NCBI RefSeq assembly: GCF_040739495.1 | Contig: NZ_CP145263.1 | Span: 1,984,001-2,048,000, forward strand | Reading direction: 5' to 3' | From: Staphylococcus capitis subsp. capitis | Lineage (GTDB): Bacteria; Bacillota; Bacilli; Staphylococcales; Staphylococcaceae | DNA: 64,000 bases | Shown here: in pieces, positions 45,592 through 55,620 of the stretch | Position numbering within the stretch: position 1 is the stretch's first letter | Layout: every line of letters starts with the position of its first letter | The notes under the pieces: generated by a model | What the model was told of the DNA's origin: nothing | Database searches by the model: none | What the model saw: the letters and a program-made list of their open reading frames with translations, nothing else | Program-made: the position numbers and the translations under genes

Positions 45592-46021
45592 TTTTTAATC
45601 TCCTTTTATACTAAAAAATTCTCAATAACTAAAAGTTTACAATAACCTTTAAAAATTCTAAAGTGTTTAACTTACTATTTTCTAAATATAAAGAAGTTTC
45701 CGAAAACTAATCTATAAATAATATTACTTTATTACAATTTATAAAACTTTAATGAATTAAATTTAATCAAAAAAGCTTATAAAGACTGTAAAATCAACTA
45801 ATAGAAGTTATATGTACTTTTCGTAAAAATTGTTAACAATATTACAAGATAATAACAAAGCCCACAAAGACTATTATTTTTGTTAGTATTGGGTACGTAA
45901 TAAGAAAGTATAGTCAAAAGTAATTAAAAAGTTAGGTTCATGATTTAAGACTTGTGGGGACAATTGTCTACATAGTTAAACTCAATCAAATTAATTTAAT
46001 TACATTTAAGGAGGAGTCACT
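45592..46021. other. Promoter region of the LysM-CHAP amidase
   Basis: A 430-base divergent region. It holds a palindrome ATTGTTAACAAT (45829-45840), an adjoining WalR-type box (45841-45857) and a long AT-rich leader ending in AAGGAGGAG before the amidase. No other ORF supported. Confidence 0.5.
45841..45857 (-). promoter_or_regulatory. WalR-type box upstream of the amidase
   Basis: On the minus strand TGTTAT-N5-TGTAAT fits the WalR consensus TGTWAH-N5-TGTWAH exactly. Amidases of this type (ssaA, sle1, lytM) are WalR targets in S. aureus. It lies about 165 bases from the start codon in reverse orientation, which lowers certainty. Confidence 0.55.
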
Positions 46022-46831
46022 TTGAAAAAGTTAGCCTTTGCAGTAACAGCCGCTTCAGGTGCAGCCGCAGTACTTTCACATCATGATGCTGAAGCTTCAA
46101 CTCAACATAAAGTTAAATCAGGAGAATCTTTATGGAGCATTGCTCAAAAGTACAATACTTCAGTAGAAAGCATTAAACAAAATAATAATTTAAGTAATAA
46201 CATGGTGTTCCCTGGACAAGTTATTAATGTAGGTGGAAGTGCTTCACAAAGCTCTAATTCAAACGCTTCTTCAAACACAGGTTCAGCTTCTACACATACT
46301 GTAAAAGCTGGAGAATCATTAAACATCATCGCGAATAAATATGGTGTTTCAGTTAACGCTTTAATGAAAGCAAACAATTTAAATGGTTATTTAATTACAC
46401 CTAACCAAACCTTAAAAATTCCTAATGGTGGTTCAGGCGCTGGTGCAGGTGGTACTGCTACACCGTCAACTGGCAATGATTATAACTCACCTTCATTTAA
46501 CCACCAAAACTTGTATACTAAAGGTCAATGTACTTGGTATGTATTCGATAAACGTGCTCAAGCTGGTAAACCAATCAGCACTTATTGGTCAGATGCTAAA
46601 TATTGGGCATCAAATGCAGCAAATGATGGTTATCAAGTAGATAATAATCCAACTGTAGGTGCAATTATGCAAAGTACTCCAGGACCATACGGTCACGTTG
46701 CTTATGTTGAACGTGTTAATGGTGACGGCAGTATTTTAATCTCAGAAATGAACTACACTAACGGACCATATAACTCTGATTATCGTACAATTCCAGCTTC
46801 AGAAGTATCACTTTACGCTTATATTCATTAA
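46022..46831 (+). CDS. Secreted LysM-CHAP amidase (SsaA/Sle1-like)
   Basis: Peptidoglycan hydrolase that cuts amide or cross-bridge bonds. The TTG at 46022 follows AAGGAGGAG. Signal peptide to about residue 25 (cut after DAEA), LysM repeats at about 28-71 and 92-135 (HKVKSGESLWSIAQKY, HTVKAGESLNIIANKYGV), a Ser/Gly-rich linker, and a C-terminal CHAP domain (about 155-269). CHAP residues are Cys in KGQCTWYVFDKR and His in GPYGHVAYVE. 269 residues; two LysM modules rather than the three of Sle1. Terminator follows. Confidence 0.94.
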   Translation: MKKLAFAVTAASGAAAVLSHHDAEASTQHKVKSGESLWSIAQKYNTSVESIKQNNNLSNNMVFPGQVINVGGSASQSSNSNASSNTGSASTHTVKAGESLNIIANKYGVSVNALMKANNLNGYLITPNQTLKIPNGGSGAGAGGTATPSTGNDYNSPSFNHQNLYTKGQCTWYVFDKRAQAGKPISTYWSDAKYWASNAANDGYQVDNNPTVGAIMQSTPGPYGHVAYVERVNGDGSILISEMNYTNGPYNSDYRTIPASEVSLYAYIH

Positions 46832-46850
46832 TTTAATAAATTCACTTTAA

Positions 46851-46890
46851 ACCACTTAAGGCATCTACCCGTCTTAAGTGGTATTTTTTT
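46851..46890 (+). terminator. Terminator of the amidase gene
   Basis: ACCACTTAAG (46851-46860) pairs with CTTAAGTGGT (46873-46882), followed by seven T. Confidence 0.9.
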
Positions 46891-47020
46891 GCCAATTCTT
46901 CTTTCTCTTTTTATTTACTATAGTTAAATTTTATCCCTAATACATCAATAACAATATATAGTTGTATATGTCATATGTAGCGTTTAAACATTCATTACTG
47001 CCATATTTATTTAAAACGCA

Positions 47021-47057
47021 AAAATACCAACAAAATCATTGATTTTGTTGGTATTTT
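47021..47057. terminator. Terminator of pit
   Basis: AAAATACCAACAAAAT and ATTTTGTTGGTATTTT form a perfect 16-bp stem with a short loop downstream of pit on the minus strand. Confidence 0.88.
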
Positions 47058-47118
47058 ACTACTTATAATCTTATCAAAGATAAAAGGCTTTATATTTAAT
47101 ATTGCTATGTTAAATCTC

Positions 47119-48129
47119 TTATTTTAAAAATAGATGCATGATAAAGTACACGATACCAGCCAATAATGCTGAAATTGGTAACGTAATGACCCAAGTGATA
47201 ACCATACGTTGAGCTGTACTCCATTTTACACCTTTAGCGCGGTTAGAAGCACCTACACCAAGGATTGATGAAGACACAACATGTGTAGTAGATAATGGGA
47301 AGTGTAGTGATGATGCTACGAAAATAGTTAATGCAGAAGAAAGATCTGCTGCTGCTCCGTTAGCCGGACGAATTTTCATAATGTTACCACCAACTGTTTT
47401 GATGATTTTCCAACCACCAACTGCTGTACCAAGTCCCATTGCAGTGGCACAAGCAATTTTAACCCATAACTGAGGTTCTACACTTGAACCAGTTTGAAGA
47501 TTCGCAACGATTAACGCTAAAGTGATAATCCCCATTGATTTCTGAGCATCATTAGTACCATGTGAGAATGATTGTAATGCTGCAGTAAAGATTTGGAAAA
47601 ATCTAAAGTTTCGATTTGCACGTGTTAAATTTGCGTTTTTAAATACGACCTTCACGATAGAATACATAATGAAACCAACACAAAATGCAATGATTGGTGA
47701 GATAATTAATACAATAATTATCTTAGTGAATCCTTGATAATGTAATACTGCAAATGAACCTTGAGAGGCTATAGCAGCACCAGCAATTGACCCAATGAGT
47801 GCATGTGATGAAGAGCTTGGAATACCATATAACCAAGTTACTAAGTTCCAAATAATTGCTGCAATAATTGCTGCTAAAACGACTACTAGACCATGTTTTA
47901 ACTTAAATGGATCAACAATATCCTTTGTAATTGTTCCAGCTACCCCAGTAAATGTTAAGGCACCAATAAAGTTCATGATTGCTGCTAATAGAATAGCAGA
48001 TCTAGGAGTTAAAGCTCTAGTAGAAACAGCAGTCGCTACAGCGTTGGCAGTATCATGGAAACCATTGATAAAGTCAAATACTAATGAAAATATAACTATA
48101 GCTATCGTGACGATTAAAATATATGACAT
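47119..48129 (-). CDS. Low-affinity inorganic phosphate transporter Pit
   Basis: Proton- or metal-phosphate symporter of the PiT family. The 336 residues contain two inverted signature segments: DFINGFHDTANAVATAVSTRALTP near 20 and SFSHGTNDAQKSMGIITLAL near 190, with about ten helices. Its start lies 15 bases after the end of the DUF47 gene on the same strand, so they form one operon. Full length. A sulfate or other anion role is unlikely given the GANDxAN-like motifs. Confidence 0.92.
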   Translation of the reverse strand: MSYILIVTIAIVIFSLVFDFINGFHDTANAVATAVSTRALTPRSAILLAAIMNFIGALTFTGVAGTITKDIVDPFKLKHGLVVVLAAIIAAIIWNLVTWLYGIPSSSSHALIGSIAGAAIASQGSFAVLHYQGFTKIIIVLIISPIIAFCVGFIMYSIVKVVFKNANLTRANRNFRFFQIFTAALQSFSHGTNDAQKSMGIITLALIVANLQTGSSVEPQLWVKIACATAMGLGTAVGGWKIIKTVGGNIMKIRPANGAAADLSSALTIFVASSLHFPLSTTHVVSSSILGVGASNRAKGVKWSTAQRMVITWVITLPISALLAGIVYFIMHLFLK

Positions 48130-48143
48130 AAATGAGGACTCCC

Positions 48144-48761
48144 TTAGCTATTTTTCATGATTATAGTTTCAAAATTATTAGCAACTGTTTGGCATTTATC
48201 TGCAATTTCTTCCATACTTTGATAAATATCTTTTATTTTAATTAATGTGATTGGATCTGTTTCACTGTTAAAGATGTGTTTCATTGACTGTCTTAAGATT
48301 CCGTCACAATTCGTTTCAAATTCTTTAATATTAATAGAATGAATACGCATGTGAGATAATTTTTTGTCTACTAATAATCCTACTGCTAACTTCATTTCAG
48401 CAACTGCTTTTTGAATATTTTCAACAAATTCAGCCATGTATTCATCAGTATATTCAATTGAATACATCTCAAACATAGCAGATGTCTCTTCCATCGCATC
48501 TAAAACATCGTCGATTGCATTACATAAAGATAGGATATCTTCACGTTCGATTGGTGTAATAAACGTTTGATTCAAGTCAGTAATAACTTGGTGCATTAAT
48601 TCATCACCGTGTGACTCATACGTTTTAATATTATCAGAATAAGCTTTCAAATCTAAATGTGTATTGAAATCCATTTTTCCGAATTCAATTGCTGCACGAT
48701 CTAGGTTGAATACCATTTCTTCTAATTGAACCATGAACTTATCCTTTTTCTTACTAAACAT
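48144..48761 (-). CDS. DUF47/PhoU-like accessory protein of Pit
   Basis: Cytoplasmic helical-bundle protein of 205 residues, paired with PiT transporters and thought to regulate them. Acidic helix signature: EREDILSLCNAIDDVLDAMEETSAMFEMY (split) near 75 and IKDIYQSMEEIADKCQTVANNFETIIMKNS at the end, which likely bind metal. First gene of the DUF47-pit operon; AGGAGG precedes the ATG closely. Confidence 0.92.
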   Translation of the reverse strand: MFSKKKDKFMVQLEEMVFNLDRAAIEFGKMDFNTHLDLKAYSDNIKTYESHGDELMHQVITDLNQTFITPIEREDILSLCNAIDDVLDAMEETSAMFEMYSIEYTDEYMAEFVENIQKAVAEMKLAVGLLVDKKLSHMRIHSINIKEFETNCDGILRQSMKHIFNSETDPITLIKIKDIYQSMEEIADKCQTVANNFETIIMKNS

Positions 48762-49350
48762 TCAAAATCCTCCATTTTGAGCGATTGTCACCAATCACAT
48801 TCATAAATTTTTAATTCGTAAGACAAGTGGTTTAGGAACATATTTACAATTTTCAGAAAAAGTAGTAAGCAATACTCTTAATGTAAAAAATATGTAAATT
48901 AATTATAAAGTTAAAACATGCTAATGTTCTTAACTATCCCGTTTTGTCCCTACTTGAAAATAGCACAAAATTTACATAACTACAATTCTATTTACAAATT
49001 CTTAACAAATAAGAAACTTAAACTTTACATATTTTTCTGAGTAAGATGTCCATAGTCCTATTTTTAAAATTAGAAATCAATTCTAGAACGATATTCTAAC
49101 TTTTAGGAATCACTCTAAACATAAATTAGAGAGTTTAAATTCAACTCCATTACAAAGTTAACGATTTATCACTAAAAATTCAAATATTTATAAAATGATG
49201 CTAAACAATATTGTTATATAACTCAACTTATATTTTCAAAATACATTTAATTACAAAGTCACTTCTATTCATAAATGAAGGCCTGGCACCAAATTATCTT
49301 TTGAAGCCAAGCCTTATAAATAAAATATTCTATTTCTACATTTTATAAAA
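48762..49350. other. 589-base intergenic region before DUF47-pit
   Basis: Very AT-rich. It holds the DUF47-pit promoter, and TTTACA-N5-TTAACA (48990-49010 region) that looks like half of a Pho-box direct repeat but in the wrong orientation for pit. The vraG terminator is at 49279-49315. No reading frame with a ribosome site was found. Confidence 0.45.
49279..49315 (-). terminator. Terminator of vraFG
   Basis: AAGGC-TTGGC and GCCAGGCCTT pair on the minus strand with a mismatch in the middle. It lies 36 bases after the vraG stop. Confidence 0.65.
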
Positions 49351-51240
49351 TTAAATCGAATGTCTAATTGTTCGCTTAGAATGATTATAACCAATAATCG
49401 CGAATACTGCATAAATACCTGTATATAAAGCCATAACAATAAATATAGGCAATTGATTAGTGACACCCATTAGATGCATATATGCGATTGACGCAAAATA
49501 GCCATGTAAAAGCGCAATAATCAGAGGTAATCCAAAATTAAAAATAACTTTTAACTTCAAACCCTTAGACATATCCTGATGCGTAAAACCAAGTTTTCTC
49601 AATATGGAATAGTTTTCTAACTCATCCTCAGTTTCATCAATTTGTTTAATATAAATAATACAACCAGCAGCAATTAAAAACGTTATCCCTAAGAATGATG
49701 TTACAAATAATAGCACTCCAGTTAAACTTGAAATTTCACTTGCAGCCTCACTACGTGTCTCAATATCTTTACTTATACTTTGGACGATCTTCTCTAATTC
49801 AGGTAAGTCCTTCTTGTGTTTAATATCAAATCCATATTGAGATACAATATGTTTTCCTTTAGCATGCTCTCTCAATTTCTGATAATCCTCATCATTTAAC
49901 ACGAGTGTTGCTTCACCTAAGTCTACACTAGACATAAAGTAAACTTTATTAATAGCTTTTCTTAGTTTAACTTTAACATAATTATGTTTTGAACCTATGT
50001 AAGTGGAACCCTTTCGATCAACTTTAACTACATCTTTAATCGAACCTCTAGGGACTATGATATCCGTTTGACCACTATCTATATTAACATTAGGAATGTA
50101 TTTATCACTTGTCACAGCTATGGTACTTGGTCTTGAAATACCTTCTGTAAACATATGATCTTTAAATAAATGAGCATACACAACCTCTTTATAATTATAA
50201 TAATGTTCAACGTTACGATTGTTTAATTCATACGCTAACTGATTTGCCTGCTTTTGACTTTTCAAAGTGACGTCATGAGGTGAACTTAGTAAGACTTCAT
50301 CCGTTAAAGTACTTCTACTTAATGCAGCAAAACATAGAACAGAAACTGTAATTGCTGAAACCACTGCCATCACCGTTAATGAAAATGCATTTTTTCTGAT
50401 ACGATAAATAATAGAAGAAGTAAACATGACATCCGTCACACTGACATTGCCATTTCTAAAATGTTGGATGGTTTTTAAAATTAAAGATACCGTACTTCTA
50501 AAGAAAAAGTAGGAACCTAAAACAGTTAAAAACAGAATGACAAAAGGTTGTAAAATTGAATCAACATTTTCAACTAATTTAGTTGATAAAAAGTATCCAA
50601 CACAAATCATAATTATCCCAAATAAACCTAAGATAATTTCGCTTAATGTAATCTTGCTCTCATTCACTTCTTTTTTGGTGAAATCATGTGCAAGCTCATG
50701 TATTGAACGTTTACGTATAAATATATAACTTTGAATAATAATAAGTATATACGCTATTAAAATGAGTAAAAGTGTCTCTAAGACCGCATGAAAACTAAAA
50801 ATAATAGACACACTAATATTGATGCCTAGTAGACGAAGCACAATCATTAAAAGTATTTTCGAACCAAAAATACCTAAAGCTATACCAATAATTACTGTAA
50901 TTAAAAATGTCAGTAATTGCTCCAGCATAATCATTCTCATTATATTTGAACGCGTTAATCCTATTATTTGTAAAAGTGAAAGCTCCCGCCCTCGTCTTTT
51001 CATAAATAAAAAATTTGCATAAAGTAGAAAAACAATAATAATTATAAAAAGAAAATAACTCCCCACCTGTGATCCTTCTTTAATAATCGGATAGGATTGA
51101 TTTCCATGAAGATGATGGGCATATTTTAATGTAACAAAACTAAAATATAACACCACGCTAATAATTAGTGACAATAAATAAATAGCATAACGAACAATAT
51201 TTTGCTTAAAATTTTTAAAAATAATCTGATTAAAACTCAT
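49351..51240 (-). CDS. vraG: VraG, ABC permease of the antimicrobial peptide module
   Basis: BceB-type permease that senses and protects against cationic peptides with VraF and GraXRS. The ATG at 51240 (MSFNQIIFKNFKQNIVRYAIYLLS) gives 629 residues, the S. aureus length. A longer frame begins 33 codons earlier inside vraF and lacks a ribosome site. Ten helices are expected: one at the N-terminus, FtsX domains near 60-220 and 525-625, and a large extracellular loop near 310-515. It overlaps vraF by 11 bases. Confidence 0.95.
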   Translation of the reverse strand: MSFNQIIFKNFKQNIVRYAIYLLSLIISVVLYFSFVTLKYAHHLHGNQSYPIIKEGSQVGSYFLFIIIIVFLLYANFLFMKRRGRELSLLQIIGLTRSNIMRMIMLEQLLTFLITVIIGIALGIFGSKILLMIVLRLLGINISVSIIFSFHAVLETLLLILIAYILIIIQSYIFIRKRSIHELAHDFTKKEVNESKITLSEIILGLFGIIMICVGYFLSTKLVENVDSILQPFVILFLTVLGSYFFFRSTVSLILKTIQHFRNGNVSVTDVMFTSSIIYRIRKNAFSLTVMAVVSAITVSVLCFAALSRSTLTDEVLLSSPHDVTLKSQKQANQLAYELNNRNVEHYYNYKEVVYAHLFKDHMFTEGISRPSTIAVTSDKYIPNVNIDSGQTDIIVPRGSIKDVVKVDRKGSTYIGSKHNYVKVKLRKAINKVYFMSSVDLGEATLVLNDEDYQKLREHAKGKHIVSQYGFDIKHKKDLPELEKIVQSISKDIETRSEAASEISSLTGVLLFVTSFLGITFLIAAGCIIYIKQIDETEDELENYSILRKLGFTHQDMSKGLKLKVIFNFGLPLIIALLHGYFASIAYMHLMGVTNQLPIFIVMALYTGIYAVFAIIGYNHSKRTIRHSI

Positions 51241-51991
51241 AATTGACTCCACCAAGTACACTTTGTGTTCTAATGATTTCCTTATAAAATGTTTGTTTAT
51301 CATCATCACCTTGATATATTTCGGTGAAAATTTGTCCATCCTTTAACATAACAACTCTATTTGAAAAACTTGCCGCAACTGGATCATGCGTAACCATAAT
51401 GATTGTTGTTTTAAATCTTTCATTCATAAAGGTCAATCTTTTGAGTAGGTCTTGTGTGCTTTTGGAATCCAAAGCACCCGTTGGTTCATCTGCAAATATA
51501 ATTGAAGGAAAATTAATGAATGCTCTTGCTGCAGACGTTCGTTGACGTTGACCACCAGATAACTCAGATGGATATTTGTCACTAATATCACTAATATTTA
51601 ACGCTTCAACAATTCGATTGTAACGTCTGTTCATCTCTTCTTTTCCGACTTTTTGAACAGATAAAGGTAGCATAATATTTTCTTTTACCGTTAAAGTATG
51701 CAAGATATTATAATCTTGGAAGATAAATCCAATATCCTTTTTTCTGATTTCAGAAAGTTGCTTATTAGATAATTTTTCCAATTGCTTGCCATTTAATATA
51801 ATTGAACCTTTTGTCATATAATCAATTGAGCTTAAAACATTTAATAATGTTGTCTTTCCTGAGCCAGATGGCCCCATAATCGAGATGAATTCTCCTTCAT
51901 CTACGCTCAAATTAATATCTTTTAATACTTCTTGAGCTACATTTTTACTTCCATATATTTTTGACAATTGTTTAACCTCTAATATCGTCAA
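51230..51991 (-). CDS. vraF: VraF, ABC ATPase of the antimicrobial peptide module
   Basis: ATPase partner of VraG. The TTG start at 51991 has AGGAG seven bases before it and gives 253 residues, the known length. An ATG eight codons upstream lies before the ribosome site. Walker A GPSGSGKTTLL, Q-loop FIFQDYN, signature LSGGQRQRTSAARAF, Walker B IIFADEPTGALD and switch His in VTHD are all present, as in MacB-type exporters. In the order graX-graR-graS-vraF-vraG. Confidence 0.95.
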   Translation of the reverse strand: MTILEVKQLSKIYGSKNVAQEVLKDINLSVDEGEFISIMGPSGSGKTTLLNVLSSIDYMTKGSIILNGKQLEKLSNKQLSEIRKKDIGFIFQDYNILHTLTVKENIMLPLSVQKVGKEEMNRRYNRIVEALNISDISDKYPSELSGGQRQRTSAARAFINFPSIIFADEPTGALDSKSTQDLLKRLTFMNERFKTTIIMVTHDPVAASFSNRVVMLKDGQIFTEIYQGDDDKQTFYKEIIRTQSVLGGVNYEF

Positions 51992-52098
51992 ATCATCACT
52001 CCTGACTTGTTTCACACAACAATGCTCTCTACTTTAGCTAAAGCTAAACAAGCTCAAAATAACATCACTTAATACACTTATATTATAACGACTAAAAA

Positions 52099-52119
52099 TT
52101 ACAATTGTGATAATTGTAA
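52099..52119 (-). promoter_or_regulatory. Inverted repeat upstream of vraFG, possible GraR operator
   Basis: TTACAATT-gtgat-AATTGTAA is a perfect 8-5-8 palindrome in the 144-base gap before vraF. The half ACAATTGT resembles the ACAAATTTGT element reported for GraR targets, and vraFG is the main GraR target in S. aureus. Assignment to GraR is inference. Confidence 0.5.
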
Positions 52120-52135
52120 GTAACAAAACGCATGT

Positions 52136-53176
52136 TTAAAATGACAATCTTGTCACTTTAGACATGCGTTCTACAATTTCATTTTGTTGAGGGAAGATTA
52201 AATAGAATGTAGTACCTTCGCCTACTACTGAATCAACTTTTACATCTATACTTAATTGCTCTTTAACGCTATTCACTAAATATAATCCCATCCCTGAAGA
52301 AGCTGTTTCATTTCGGTTAAGTGTCGATGTAAACCCTCTATCGAAAATACGAGGTAAATCTCTCTTACTAATCCCTCTACCATGGTCTTTAATTTTAAGA
52401 ACAACGTGACCATTTGCCATATAACTCGCTAATTCAATTGTAGTATTATCACTATATTTCAACGAATTAGATAAAATTTGTCTAATCATCATTCGGCACC
52501 ATTTCACATCTGTAAACACTTTATCAACATCTTCAAAGTCTAAATCGAATCCAATGCCCTTCGCTTGGCTAATATGACGTGTAAGTTGAATTTCATCAAT
52601 AACCATACGTTTTAACTCTACATGATCAAAGTACATGTCGCGATTCTTTGATTCCAAACGCGTTAAATATAGTTGTTTATCCAACATTTCATTAATTCTC
52701 GACCACTCAAATAATAACGCTTTTTTACGTTGTTCATCTGATTCTTGATCGATTAATAATTTCATTGCTGTCACAGGCGTCTTAATATCATGTACAAACT
52801 CTGTTATCGTTTGTTCGTGGTTATTAATTTGTAATTGTTGCTCAACGACTTGATCTTTTTGCGCTGTTATATGTCGATATAAGTAATCAACTGTTTGTTG
52901 TTGAAATGGCGTTTCTGCTAAATCTTTATGTTTAATTTCTTCTATTTCTTTATTTTTATAAAAGTGCTTTGACAACCGGACTTCCTTTACAAAGGTATAT
53001 ATTAAGAAAAGGACACTCAATCCCATATTGAGCACTACTATATAGGAGACGCTCTCAACAGAAATATCATAATCAATATAAGCGATACCCAGCATAATTG
53101 CATTTAAAAATATTATCCATAATATCCAATTACTCCGAGTTCTTACAAATAACCAAAACCATTTAAAGTTATTCAT
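52136..53176 (-). CDS. graS: GraS (ApsS) sensor histidine kinase
   Basis: Intramembrane-sensing kinase for cationic antimicrobial peptides. Two helices (about 15-34 and 43-62) enclose a very short acidic extracellular loop ([10 protein letters not shown]) that contacts peptides in S. aureus. His129 in [12 protein letters not shown] is the phosphorylation site. ATPase boxes: N region [27 protein letters not shown] and SGMGLYLV. 346 residues, intact, unlike SaeS in this window. Overlaps graR by eight bases. Confidence 0.95.
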   Translation of the reverse strand: MNNFKWFWLFVRTRSNWILWIIFLNAIMLGIAYIDYDISVESVSYIVVLNMGLSVLFLIYTFVKEVRLSKHFYKNKEIEEIKHKDLAETPFQQQTVDYLYRHITAQKDQVVEQQLQINNHEQTITEFVHDIKTPVTAMKLLIDQESDEQRKKALLFEWSRINEMLDKQLYLTRLESKNRDMYFDHVELKRMVIDEIQLTRHISQAKGIGFDLDFEDVDKVFTDVKWCRMMIRQILSNSLKYSDNTTIELASYMANGHVVLKIKDHGRGISKRDLPRIFDRGFTSTLNRNETASSGMGLYLVNSVKEQLSIDVKVDSVVGEGTTFYLIFPQQNEIVERMSKVTRLSF

Positions 53177-53843
53177 GTGCCATATATCCTTTACCGACTT
53201 TCGTCTCTATTGCATCATCCATATTAATTTCTGCCAATTTTTTTCTAAGGCGATTAACATTAACAGTAAGTGTATTATCACTCACAAACGCTTCGTCATC
53301 CCACAGTGCTGTAATCAACGTATCTCGCGTTACAATTTGATTCTTTTTATTAATCAGCATTTCTAAAATAATCATCTCTGTTTTAGATAAAAAGATAGTT
53401 TTATCGCCTTTTTGGATGCTATCTTTTGATAAGTCCACGACAGTATCTTGCCAACTTAACGTGCGTTTTTCTTCTACGCCAAATTCGTACACACGTCTAT
53501 AAATAGCTTGTAATTTTGCAATAAGTACATTCGTATAGAAAGGTTTTTGCATGTAATCATCTGCACCTAATTCCATACTCATGACTTGATCCATGGGATT
53601 ATCTCTTGATGAAAGGAATAAAATAGGGACATTTGACTCTTGTCTCATTTTTCTACACCAATAAAACCCATCATATTTAGGGAGTTGGACGTCTAAAATA
53701 ACGATTTCTGGATTGAATCTCTCGAATGTGTTCATTACATTACCAAAATCTTCAACACCTACAACGTTGAAATCCCATTGCTCTAATTCTTTTTTTAATT
53801 CTTGAAATAGCGTATTGTCATCTTCGACCAATAGTATTTGCAT
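53169..53843 (-). CDS. graR: GraR (ApsR) response regulator
   Basis: OmpR-family regulator of dltABCD, mprF and vraFG. The 224 residues have a complete receiver: Asp51 in [12 protein letters not shown], switch Ser in LFLSSRDN and Lys in YMQKPF. The winged helix spans about 125-224, with [16 protein letters not shown]. It lies 16 bases after graX, with ATG start. Intact receiver makes a good control for the deletion seen in SaeR. Confidence 0.95.
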   Translation of the reverse strand: MQILLVEDDNTLFQELKKELEQWDFNVVGVEDFGNVMNTFERFNPEIVILDVQLPKYDGFYWCRKMRQESNVPILFLSSRDNPMDQVMSMELGADDYMQKPFYTNVLIAKLQAIYRRVYEFGVEEKRTLSWQDTVVDLSKDSIQKGDKTIFLSKTEMIILEMLINKKNQIVTRDTLITALWDDEAFVSDNTLTVNVNRLRKKLAEINMDDAIETKVGKGYMAHE

Positions 53844-53859
53844 AACAAATCACCTGAAA

Positions 53860-54783
53860 TTATTTAGTATATTTAAATTTCTCGCCTGATTGAACACGTC
53901 CTTGAAAATGTTTAATTCTGCAATCAATCTCAAATCCTCGCATCAGTAAGCCTTGAATAGGTGCTTGAATAAAGTAATAAATTGGCCAGAATAATTTTGG
54001 TATATAATCATATAAGTGAACCATCACTAAGGACGTTCCTTTAAGAAGTCTAAATTCTAACTTCCCTTGCTTTTTTAAATTCGGTTTAGCTAACTTCCCA
54101 CCAACAAGGTGTAATGTAATGATATCTTCAGCAGTCTGGTTTTTCTTAAAAATTGCTAATGGTTTTTTACTATTTTTACGATAAATAATATAATCATCAT
54201 CTTCTTTTTTTGTATGTACAAATGTACCTTTAGTTTCATCTAACCATTGACAATAATAGTCTACAAGTTGATTCAAAGTCCACTTTTTCGGTAAGACCAT
54301 TTTCATAGCTGTGCGAACATCATCATATTTAGAAGTTTGTAATTCAACATTAATATGCGGGCGCTTCACTTCAACATTTGTACGTTCTACAGGAGCACCA
54401 TAAGCACCTAATCTTTCCATCGTTTCATTGTCGTGACGACTTCCAGGTATATAAATGAGTTTTTTAATTTGATTCATTGCTGCTGCTCTACCAAAGTTAT
54501 CTGCAGCTATTAAATTTAAATCCCGTGCCGTTGCTTGAGTCAATTTAGCTGAGTTTTTAGTTGGATCTAAATAAAACACAGCTACATCCATACCTGCCAT
54601 AGATTGAACTACATTTTCATAATTAAAAATATCGCTTTTCAACCATGTAATCTCTTCTGCCGACCCTTTATCAGGTTTAGGATATTTAGATAATGCATAA
54701 AGTTCAGCATCTTTTTCTATAACTCTACTTAAATACTTACCGATATAGCCGGTTCCACCTGCAAGCAAAACTTTAGGCTTCAT
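53860..54783 (-). CDS. graX: GraX, auxiliary protein of the GraRS system
   Basis: Cytoplasmic NAD(P)-binding-like protein that modulates GraRS signalling. The 307 residues start with the Rossmann pattern LLAGGTGYIGKYL (GXXGXXG at 9-15) and an NmrA-like fold to about 150. A C-terminal DUF2867-like domain (about 170-300) ends with QAPIQGLLMRGFEIDCRIKHFQGR. First gene of graXRS; AGGAGT before the ATG. Confidence 0.92.
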   Translation of the reverse strand: MKPKVLLAGGTGYIGKYLSRVIEKDAELYALSKYPKPDKGSAEEITWLKSDIFNYENVVQSMAGMDVAVFYLDPTKNSAKLTQATARDLNLIAADNFGRAAAMNQIKKLIYIPGSRHDNETMERLGAYGAPVERTNVEVKRPHINVELQTSKYDDVRTAMKMVLPKKWTLNQLVDYYCQWLDETKGTFVHTKKEDDDYIIYRKNSKKPLAIFKKNQTAEDIITLHLVGGKLAKPNLKKQGKLEFRLLKGTSLVMVHLYDYIPKLFWPIYYFIQAPIQGLLMRGFEIDCRIKHFQGRVQSGEKFKYTK

Positions 54784-54903
54784 GGTTATCGACTCCTTAA
54801 CATTTTCTAATAATTAATAAAATATCACTGATTCAAGCATAAACCGTTAAACTATACTATAATGAAGAAGACTATTTACTTAATTGAAAAATGGAGTGTT
54901 TTC

Positions 54904-55410
54904 ATGGCCCACGTAATTCGTGAGATTAGTATAAAAGATGTTGAAAACTTTATAGATTTGTTAAGCAAGATTTATGATGAATCAGACTTTACGTTTTATA
55001 ACCCTGGTGAATATTCACCTAGCATCGCTTCTGTTAGTGAAAGTTTAGAAAGTTACATCACAACTACTTCAAAAGCCATTTTTGTAGCAGAAAGTGATGA
55101 ACAACTTGTTGGCTACGCATTCGTGAATACAGAGACCTTTGAGCGTACACAACATGAGGCTGTAATCTATCTCGGTGTGAAAAAATACTATCAAAAACAT
55201 GGTGTCGGTCAGGCGCTCATCAATTCCATCGAAGCTTGGTCACTTAACCATAATATTAGACGTATTGAAGCTACAGTCGTCACTGAAAATTCACGAGCTA
55301 TTGAACTTTTTAAAGGCACAGGTTTCACTATTGAAGGTGAACTTAAAGATAAACTTTTTATTAATGGTCGTTATTTCAATGAGTATGTAATGGCTAAAAT
55401 ACTCAATTAA
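54904..55410 (+). CDS. GNAT acetyltransferase
   Basis: 168-residue acetyltransferase, target unknown. The ATG at 54904 (MAHVIREISIKD) follows GGAG; a longer frame from 54862 has no ribosome site. The acetyl-CoA motif is YLGVKKYYQKHGVGQALINSIEAWS (split, about 95-120), followed by NSRAIELFKGTGFTIEGELKDKLFINGRYFNEYVMAKIL (split), typical of the RimI/PhnO-like or YokL subgroup. It is divergent from graX. Confidence 0.88.
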   Translation: MAHVIREISIKDVENFIDLLSKIYDESDFTFYNPGEYSPSIASVSESLESYITTTSKAIFVAESDEQLVGYAFVNTETFERTQHEAVIYLGVKKYYQKHGVGQALINSIEAWSLNHNIRRIEATVVTENSRAIELFKGTGFTIEGELKDKLFINGRYFNEYVMAKILN

Positions 55411-55573
55411 TTGTTAGTCTTATTTTAAATTTTACCACATATTACAAGTTTTAAATAATAACTATAAGTTGTGATTTATACATTTTACTTAAATTTGATT
55501 CAAATCCAAATTTTTAAAGCGTATTTTAAAACAATAAATATCCATAACTTTATTATTTGATAAAAAATAAAGG

Positions 55574-55613
55574 CAAATCGTTAAGCTATAAGTTAACACT
55601 AACGATTTGACTT
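55574..55613. terminator. Bidirectional terminator between acetyltransferase and esterase genes
   Basis: CAAATCGTTA (55574-55583) pairs with TAACGATTTG (55600-55609), followed by ACTTTTT between convergent genes. Confidence 0.82.
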
Positions 55614-55620
55614 TTTCATA

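Noticed and set aside
48990..49012. Pho box before DUF47-pit
   Set aside because: Only two TTNACA-type repeats and in the wrong orientation for the operon.
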